Source: Ailurus styani
Taxonomy: Eukaryota; Chordata; Mammalia; Carnivora; Ailuridae
DNA length: 64,000 nt
Assembly (NCBI GenBank): GCA_002007465.1
Contig: LNAC01000001.1
Coordinates: 5,423,460 to 5,487,459 of the forward strand
Direction: 5' to 3'
Shown here: positions 56,822-64,000 of the stretch, piece by piece
Layout: each line of letters begins with the position of its first letter
Position numbering within the stretch: position 1 is the first letter of the stretch
Program-made: the position numbers and the translations under genes
The notes under the pieces: model-generated
Told to the model about the DNA's origin: nothing
The model's database searches: none
The model's input: the letters and a program-made list of their open reading frames with translations, nothing else

Positions 56822-57951
56822 GAGACTCTGGCATCGCAGAACACAAAAATGATTTCCTCCCTAGTCATTTCGCAGCGGATGGATGAGAATAACTCCAAGG
56901 CCAGCGGGGCGGCGCCCTGCACGCCCGCTCTGCACGCGCGTCCGGCCCGCATGAGCCGCAGCGGGGTGTCCATCAGCCGCGCCTTCGGCCTCGCTCCNNN
57001 NNNNNNNNNNNNNNNNNNNNNNNNNNNNNNNNNNNNNNNNNNNNNNNNNNNNNNNNNNNNNNNNNNNNNNNNNNNNNNNNNNNNNNNNNNNNNNNNNNNN
57101 NNNNNNNNNNNNNNNNNNNNNNNNNNNNNNNNNNNNNNNNNNNNNNNNNNNNNNNNNNNNNNNNNNNNNNNNNNNNNNNNNNNNNNNNNNNNNNNNNNNN
57201 NNNNNNNNNNNNNNNNNNNNNNNNNNNNNNNNNNNNNNNNNNNNGGCAGCGGGTGCCGAGCCCCTTCCCCGTCGGCTCCAGCGGCCCCTGGCCTGCGCGG
57301 AGCTCTCCGGAAACGGCTCGGTGATGAGGCTGAGGGTGCCCGAGACGGACCCCCGGCTGGGCGCGGGTCACGCGTACTGGGTCGCCAACGTGGACAGGCG
57401 CGAGGACAGTTTCCCCCCAGGCGCCGCGCGGCCGGAACGGGGGCCGCTGGTGTTCAGCTCCTGCGTCCACGTCAGGGTGACCCAGCCGTGCCCGAATTCC
57501 ACGTACTGTGTAGACCGGTCCCTCTCCGTCCCCGTGGAGCAGCCTCAACTTGCCGGCCCTAAAACGCACAGGTCGGTCCTGTCGCTCAACCTCAAGTGCA
57601 GTTCACACGGACTGACAGCAGATGGAGTCGATGGCCCAGCTAACGGAGGGCCGGGGAGCGGGGCCTTGAGGCCGGAGCTCACGGCCCTACACCAGAACCT
57701 TCTAGGCCCCCGCTGGAACCCGGGTTTGCAAGGAAGCTTCTTGAAGGAGGCCCCCTGCTTGGAGCAGGTGCATCTGGGGCCGCGCACCTGTCCTTGGAGG
57801 GGCTCGCATCTGTTGGAAAAGCAAGGATTCTTGGGTGCGGGAGTTCACCAGGCCCCTGGGAGGAAAGGGAAAGAGGACTCCCTGGCTGGGGACACCGGTG
57901 GTGGCGGCAGCCAACTGTCCATCCACATTCCTGGCTGGAGTTACACAGCAG
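56822..57951 (+). CDS. C10orf90: C10orf90 (FATS) ortholog, large N-terminal exon (contains an N gap)
   Basis: The exon runs from CTTTTCCCACTTGCAG to the donor ACAGCAG|GTGAGT. It enters in phase 0 and ends one base into a codon. The frame begins E-T-L-A-S-Q and reaches M-I-S-S-L-V-I-S-Q, whose ATG at 56849 I take as the start of the standard human protein. Before the gap it has SGVSISRAFGL; after it come GHAYWVANVDRREDSF, PLVFSSCVHVRV, KTHRSVLSLNL and, at the end, SIHIPGWSY. These fit my memory of human C10orf90, described as a p53-stabilising, E2-independent ubiquitin ligase that also binds HDAC1 and carries a C-terminal ALMS motif. That motif is not in this window. No signal peptide or membrane segment is visible; the protein is low in complexity and rich in Ser, Gly and Pro. 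Ns at 56998-57244 hide about 80 codons, and the frames on the two sides disagree by one base as drawn. Confidence 0.85.
56998..57244. other. Assembly gap (247 N) inside a coding exon
   Basis: The gap replaces GC-rich coding sequence. The upstream frame and the only protein-like downstream frame join only if the true length is a multiple of three; 247 is not. The stated length is therefore probably an estimate. Confidence 0.97.
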
Positions 57952-58689
57952 GTGAGTGACTCTCTCCATCCGGGGAGGTGGGGCCGCGGGGTTCAGAGCC
58001 CAGCCGTCAGGTAGTGTGTGCCAGTCCCCCGCCAAGGCGGAGGGTGAGCTTGTTTGGCGTGACTTATTTCGAGAAGTGGTTCTCAGAAGGATCTCTTTAT
58101 CTGCTCTGCTCTGAGTTGGCCATTGGTAGCTCAGGGTTGGTGTCTGCCTTAGATTTTCACAGATACTCATAGATTCTCAGGGACCTTCCCTCAAAGTTTT
58201 GTTTCAACAACAGCTCCGGACCCTGGAATGTCATGAGCAGGGAACTGTGGCCCCCAGATGAAGTTAGTTTAGGCCCGTGTGGCTCCAAAGCAGGGGGAGG
58301 AGGGAAAAGTGCTGTCCGTCCTTAGAGTTTTGTGTCTCTGGTCTGAACATCTGGAAGGGTCCACAGTCGTTTCACTCCAACAGCTGGTATTTATGGATTG
58401 CTCTTAGAAATATCGTCAACAGTGGAGTTTGTGTGTGTTGGGGGGGAGTGGTAAGTAATTATGGGACATTTTCAAAAAGACACAAGTTGGCGGGAGAGCC
58501 AAAAAACAAAACAGCAGCTTTCTGGGGCATCTGGGCTAGAATTAGTTGCTGTTTCTGTATTTGCCAGGGAAAGGCAGAAAGGCAGGGTCAGCAGCTCTGG
58601 GCCCTGTTTACCTTTCTTCGGAGACCAGGGAGAGGAAAACAGGGCTTAACCCGACCCCAGATTTCTTTCTCTGTATAAACTTCCAATTT

Positions 58690-59060
58690 TCAGTTGTACA
58701 TTCTAGGAGAGACTCTGATTTATGAATTAGTGACTTTCCATTTGGGGGAAATATTTAAAGATAATAGCAGTAAAATTGGAAATGCAGCATACGATAATTT
58801 CATAGTGTAATTTTTGTCCATTAAGGCTTGATTAATTAATAAAAATGTAAAACATTTTAAGCTATAATGTGTGTAGAAATAGTTAATGATGTAATTAATT
58901 TTAATAAGTGTATATATTGAATGCACAGAGAGTTTTAAGGCAATTTGACACGGCTTTCAGGTTGATTAGACCATCGAAATGCCTCTGAGTCTTACAAGAC
59001 TTATTGCAAAAAAGGGAGACATAAGCCCTTATCAGTGTTGTGAAGATGGGCCTCAATTTA
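58690..59060. promoter_or_regulatory. Candidate conserved non-coding element (intronic)
   Basis: Complex AT-rich sequence without recognisable repeats, dense in homeodomain-type words (TTGATTAATTAATAAAAATG, GATGTAATTAATTTTAATAA). This look is typical of vertebrate developmental enhancers, but conservation was not measured. Confidence 0.35.
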
Positions 59061-59559
59061 AGTCCACCACTCTCTCTTCCCTGTCGATGAAAATTCTGGA
59101 AATGTACAACCTGCATTGCTGTATGTCTGCCTCCCCTACCCTCACCGAAGTGCACCCTTCCCTTTATGTTGTGTGCTATGGTGTGAAGTAGTCATTTGGA
59201 TTTATGGCACTTTGACCAAAGATCTTTAAAAATCAGCAGAGTCAGGTCCCAAACATTGATTTCAGGGGAGAGGAGCATGAGCAGAGAAAACCCCCCACCC
59301 CACCCCACTTTATTTTGGCTTTGGTGCAGAGACGATACTTGATTTTGATTTTGTGGAATGACTGCTCCTGTAACTGGTATTCTTAGGCAAAGAGTATTGA
59401 ATTAATTCTACTTCCCACGGGCTGACTTCCCTCAAGAACTCCAGATCCCAAGGATTCCATGAGGGTTTTGAGTGGTTCTGATTCATGGGGCCTCATTCTA
59501 CCATTTGAGGAAAGATATCCACAGAGGCCAGCCTACCTTTTTGAGAGTTGCTCGTCTAT

Positions 59560-59690
59560 TATTTTCTTGTGCAGTGAATGTGGACAAGCCAACCCTAATT
59601 CTCTGAGCCTGTTTCCTCATCTGGGTGGCTAGAGAACGGTTGCGTTTGGTGTTCTCGAAGGTCTCCTCTAGCTTGAAAACTCTGCTCTAT
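59560..59690 (+). repeat. MIR fragment, plus orientation
   Basis: CTCTGAGCCTGTTTCCTCAT followed by CTGGGTGGCTAGAGAAC is the sense MIR core. Confidence 0.6.
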
Positions 59691-60689
59691 TTGCCTGAGG
59701 TGAATCTGTGAGGGAGACTGTCCATGTGACTGTGGGTCCCTCTGTCATCAAGCTCAAAACCACAGAAGCTTGAACTCGCCATTTGGGGCACACACCTCAG
59801 ATGCGGACTTTCAGACTTTCTCACTCAAACTCATTTGCAGTAGGATCTATTTCTTCACAGGTGACAAGAACACCCTTCTTTTGTCCACACTACTGAATTC
59901 TTGCCTGAGATTGATAAGCATGACTCATGGGCTCTAACCACCACAGTCTGTCCCAGGCTAAACTACCCAGCGCTCGGAGGGGGAGCTTGCTGACCTTCAG
60001 TCCTGACAAAGCATTCTAGCCTTATTTCAAGTGCTTTCTGGAAGGGACAGTGCTTGTTAAAACTCCGAGGAGCTGTTTGTGTTTCCTGTCTGGACCTGGG
60101 GTCTTGTGGGAGACATTCTTGACAGCCTCCTGTGGTTACACATGTTATTAGCAGTCTTCATATTTCATCGTTACTGAATCCGATTCTTTTTATCTGAAGG
60201 ATCCCTAAATCCTGCATGAGCAGCATCCAGTCTAGCTGCCTTGCTGACATTCAGCCACAAGGGAGGTGCCGTCTGGAAGGTTCTATAAACAGAGGCAAGA
60301 CAGTTTCCGTTCTAGTGGTTAGGTCACCAGACAGGAAGTCCTATACACTGTGCTCTAGAATGAGCCTCCAGGACACACACGCAGAAAGGTTACTTAGACG
60401 AGGGAAGATGGGAGACTTGCGAACAGTTGGTGCAGGATGGAGAGGCCCGTCCACCGGGGCGTTGATTCTCACTGACACACAGGGACCTTTCCTGTTCGGG
60501 AGACTGAGCAATGGCTTCCTTTCTCCTCCGTCCCCGTATGTTCATTCTTTGTATCTCCACTGTGGGTACGCCTCCTGCCAGCACCCGCGAGACAGGCATC
60601 GTTCGGCTCCCTGCCCTGCTCCAGGAAGTGCTGCTTCGTCGGCGGCACTCATCCTCCCAATGACGAGAATAATTACAGCAGTGTTTTTT

Positions 60690-60890
60690 TGTAGATTTCC
60701 CAGGATTTTCCATGTACATAGCCTGCATGGCGCGGACCCTCGGTGCCAGGCCCTGGCTGACGTCAGTCACGTCCATTACTTGGAATCCTTCAAGCCATTC
60801 TGTAAAGACAGTATCATTCTCCCTACTTTGCACTAAGACAAATGAGGCTTGAAGATGAAATGATCTGCTCGAGTCCCCATGGCCATTCAG
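60690..60890 (-). repeat. MIR fragment, minus orientation
   Basis: GTGCCAGGCCCTGGCTGACG, CTAAGACAAATGAGGCTTGA and ATGATCTGCTCGAGTCCCCA follow antisense MIR order. Confidence 0.6.
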
Positions 60891-61854
60891 TGCCAGAGCC
60901 GAGAACGGGCCTGTGCACTTGGCTCCGACCATATCCTCTGAGGGACAGCTCTAAGCAGAGCAGTTTGATTGGTGGGGACTCTCTTGGGGGTGGGCCCTGT
61001 CCGCACGATCACCACGATGGGAATGTTTGAAGACCACTCATGGACATACGGAGTAATAGTCGTATCTGGTGGCCAGAATTTATTAGAGTGAGTTACACAT
61101 GAATTTCTAATTAAATGTAATAAGCCACGTCATTTGGTACAGTTAGAATGTATTGGCTCAGAAATCCTTCCCAGCCTGAAATTCCATTCTTTGTGCTATT
61201 CTATGGGATATGCAGTATTGGTCTGACTAGTTCTGCCGTTGCCGGGTGTGGCATGCCTAAAACAGTATTGACTTTGATACGTTACTTATTGCCGGTTTCA
61301 TTTGGCATCTGTGGCCTAGATCTGAAGCTTTCCCTTTTTCCCCAAGACATCCATGGAAGTTCGTTAGATGCTTCTGGAGAAGAGACTTACGAATGCACTT
61401 TTTGATTTGCCCCAAGCACTGATGTTCTGTGGTGGACTCGCTGTCTCAGTATGCCTTGGCAGCATTCACACTGCTGGTGGCCTTGGTCTGAGAAGTCCCC
61501 AGTGGAGTTTAGCATCACTGGTGATCAAAGATGTGAATGGCTGGAGAGGATTCACTGGAGAGGAATGACCAGGCCCCTGCAGGTTCACGAAGTGTCTACT
61601 GTGTCTACCAGTGTTCTGAAGCTATGCTCTTACACATGTTTAGTGAGGCAGCTTTATGTCATGAAGAAAGTACTTCCATCACTCAAGGGAAGATGACAGG
61701 CTGTATGCATACATGTCATTCCTACCAGAAAAATCTGCATTCAGTCCCATGAGAATCTTCTCCTTCAGTCCCACGAGAACTTCTTACTAGAGGAGCCAGA
61801 AGACATTTGAGGAGCCCTTATTTTACAAATATGATTTTTCTTTAATGATCTAAA

Positions 61855-62038
61855 ACTGGGTTCTACAAGCTTTTTGGGGGGTAAAAGTCCAGATGGTTTC
61901 CATATCAACTGCTCAACTCAAGCAGCCCCAGACCAATGTATAAATAAATGAGTATGGACACGTTCTAATAAAACTTTATTTCCGAAAAACAGGCAGTGGC
62001 CCGATTTGGCCTACTGGCTGAAATTTGCTGACTCTGAA
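61855..62038 (+). repeat. Old DNA-transposon-like repeat (hAT-type, family uncertain)
   Basis: TTCTACAAGCTTTTTGGGGG, CTGCTCAACTC, CTAATAAAACTTTATTTCCG, GGCCCGATTTGGCCTACTGG and GAAATTTGCTGACTCTGA form a familiar mammalian repeat pattern. I cannot name the family with certainty. Confidence 0.6.
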
Positions 62039-62705
62039 TCATTCGTCCTCCAAAACAAACTTTGCCCTATTGGCCAATCGTGCATGCTGGATCCTCTGGA
62101 AACCCAACTCTGAGGTGGAGGTTAACGGGCATTCATTAAGGAGCAGTCTTGGCATCCGTGGATGGGAAGGGGAAAAAAAAAAAAAAACAGGAATGGGCGG
62201 AGGGAGAAGTCCCTCTGTGATGCAGGCGGGGGTTAGCAAGAACTTTCTGAGGTAGAGGCTTTTAAACTGATTCTTGAAGCGTAAGTAGGGCAGCCATCGT
62301 GTGCCAAAGCTTTGAATCGTGACACTTTGGAGCGGCTGAGAAGGTCCCTGCACCTGCCACATAGTAAGTGGGGCCGTGAGGCTGGGAGGTGAACTTGGAC
62401 CACAGTCATGGTCAGAGTTAGGGGCTTAGAGACCAGAAGAAGGATTTAAAATTTCATCCTAAGTGCAGCAAGATGCTATGATGCAATATATGTTTTCAGA
62501 AGACAGTCTTGCTTCTCAGAGGGTGAGAGATGGAAGCAGATGAGGCCATTGCTGTGGAGAACTTGAGGCCCGGACTGGAGGCTGGAGAGGGAAGAGAAGT
62601 CTGACGGTGGAATTCGAAAGCCTCAGGGACCGATGACCTCGGGAGGAGGGAGCCAGAGAGGTGGCAAGGTGGACTCCAGATTTCTGACTTAAGCATCTGG
62701 AGAAG

Positions 62706-63850
62706 GCACTGTTGTTTTGTGTATAGACGATTTCTGAAAGCAGTTTTAGGTTCACAGCAAATTTGAGAGAAAGGTGCAGAGATTTCCCACATACCCCACG
62801 TCTCACACATGCACAACCTCCTCTGCTATCAGCGTCCCCAACTGAGTGGTACATTTGTCACAATCAATGAACCTACACTGATGTGTTATCACACCAAATC
62901 TGTAGTTTACGTTAGGGTTCACTCTTGGTGCCGTACATTCTACAGGTTGGAACAAATATATAATGAAACGTATCCACTGTTACAGTATCACACAGAATAA
63001 TTTCACTGCTCTAGAAATCCTCTGTGCTCTGCCTATTCTTCTCTCCCTCCCACGAACCCCTGGCAACCACCGATCATTTTACAGTCGCCATAGTTATGCC
63101 ATTTCTGGAATGTTCTACAGTTGGAACCCTACAGTATGTGGTCTTTTCACATTGGCTCCTTTCACGTAGCAATTTGCGTTTAAGATTCCTCTATGTCTTT
63201 TCTTGACTTGATAGCTCATTTGTTTTTAGCACTGAATAATAATACTCCATTGTGTGGATGGACCAGGGTTTCTCTACTCACCTACTGAAGGACATCTCGG
63301 TGGCTTCTAAGTTGAGAAATTGTGAATAAGGCTGCTATAAACATCTGTGCACAGGTTTTTGTGTGGATGTAAGTTTTTAGCTCCTTTGGGGAAACACCAA
63401 GGAGTGTGATTGCTAGATCACGTGTCAGAGTATGTTTAGTTTTTGTTGGTTTGTTTGTTTAGTTTTACAGAAAGCTTTCCCAGAGTATGTCTAGTTTTGT
63501 AAGAAGCTGCCAAGCTGTCTTCCAGAGTGTGGCTGTGCCATTTTGCTTTCCCACCAGCAACCAAGGAGAGCTTTTATTATTCCACCGCTCGCTAGCATTT
63601 GGTGTGTGGTCAGCCTTCTGGATCTGGGCCATTATCTCACTGTTGTTTTACTTTGCAGTTCCCTGATGACATAGGACAAGAGCATCCTCCCGTAGGCTTA
63701 TTTGCCCTCTGTGTCTCTCCTTTGGTGAGGTGCCTGTTAAGATCTCGGCGCATTTTTTTAATGGAATTGTTTGTTTTCTTCTTGTCAAGCTTTAAGAGTT
63801 GTTTATGTATTTTGGATCACAGGGGAGAAGGTTTTTATCCAGATGGGGAG
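62706..63850 (-). mobile_element. Old L1 3' end, minus orientation
   Basis: TTTTAGGTTCACAGCAAATT, CCCCTGGCAACCACCGATCA, GGCTGCTATAAACATCTGTG, GCCATTTTGCTTTCCCACCA and TTGGTGAGGTGCCTGTTAAG follow the antisense order of an L1 3' region. A short internal duplication of AGAGTATGTNTAGTTTT occurs at 63427 and 63482. No intact coding frame. Confidence 0.85.
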
Positions 63851-64000
63851 GATGTGAGGAGGAGCAGAGAAGACCCCGAGCACCACTAGGTCAGGGTACG
63901 TCTGACGTGCCAGCGGGACCTTCCAGTGCAATCGCAAGCTGGGGGTTGGGCCCGTGAATCTAGAGCTTGGGAGAATGTTCTAGGCTACAGGTGTGGTTGG

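Larger units (their letters stand above)
57952..64000 (+). other. C10orf90: Start of the next intron of the C10orf90 ortholog
   Basis: Begins at the strong donor GTGAGT and no following exon was found up to the window end. 57960-58690 is unique and unassigned; 58690-59060 is a candidate conserved non-coding element; MIR traces lie at 59560-59690 and 60690-60890; a DNA-transposon-like fossil lies at 61855-62038; L1 3' sequence occupies 62706-63850. Confidence 0.75.

Noticed and set aside
56816..57562. Single reading frame continuing through the N gap without adjustment
   Set aside because: Downstream of the gap this frame gives an Arg/Gly/Pro-rich composition product, whereas the neighbouring frame gives protein-like sequence ending at a proper donor.
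60216..60836. Open frames on both strands of 180-206 codons
   Set aside because: They overlap a MIR fragment and each other antisense; no domain or exon boundary supports either.

Overview
The window is mammalian nuclear DNA, most likely from a caniform carnivore and probably a mustelid. The main evidence is at least 23 copies of the carnivore tRNA-Lys-derived Can-SINE. In sense orientation each copy opens with GGCGCCTGGGTGGCTCAG and ends in (AAAT)n AAATCTTT and poly-A. Many copies lie between target-site duplications of 13-17 bp that are nearly perfect. There are also MIR, MER5A-type and MLT1 fossils, old L1 tracts and a younger L1. No bacterial, viral or plasmid gene organisation is present, and I found no RNA gene or CRISPR array.

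Only one protein-coding gene is supported, on the + strand. Three exons join in frame: 42076-42165 (enters and leaves in phase 1), 48801-48892 (phase 1 to 0) and 56822-57951 (phase 0 to 1, interrupted by an N gap). I read this as the ortholog of C10orf90 (FATS, fragile-site associated tumour suppressor), from recollection of the human protein and not from a search. The part in the window is the N-terminal half. The C-terminal ALMS-motif exons must lie to the right of position 64000. Any first exon and promoter lie to the left of 42076, in or before this window, and were not identified with confidence.

Layout: 1-4150 is mostly unique DNA with two SINEs. 4161-5851 is a GC- and CpG-rich minisatellite with a 16-bp unit, followed by a CpG-island-like block to about 6.55 kb. 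6.7-26.1 kb is repeat-dominated: three old L1 tracts on the minus strand, a smaller L1 3' end on the plus strand, and many nested SINEs. 26.1-42 kb is mixed unique DNA with MLT1, MIR and L1 pieces and a CpG-rich patch at 37.0-37.9 kb. 42-58 kb holds the three exons and their introns. 58-64 kb is the next intron, with a candidate conserved non-coding element at 58.7-59.06 kb and an L1 3' end at the right edge.

The assembly is imperfect. Isolated single Ns (8790, 24019, 5239/5605) sit between near-identical repeated segments, which looks like unmerged contig overlap. The 247-N gap inside exon 3 has a length that does not preserve the reading frame. I did not find an undescribed biological system. 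The points most worth a second look are the variant-repeat minisatellite beside a CpG island, a TTTC microsatellite serving as the splice-acceptor pyrimidine tract of a coding exon, a pair of overlapping inverted repeats, and a SINE with an unexplained extra segment in its tail.
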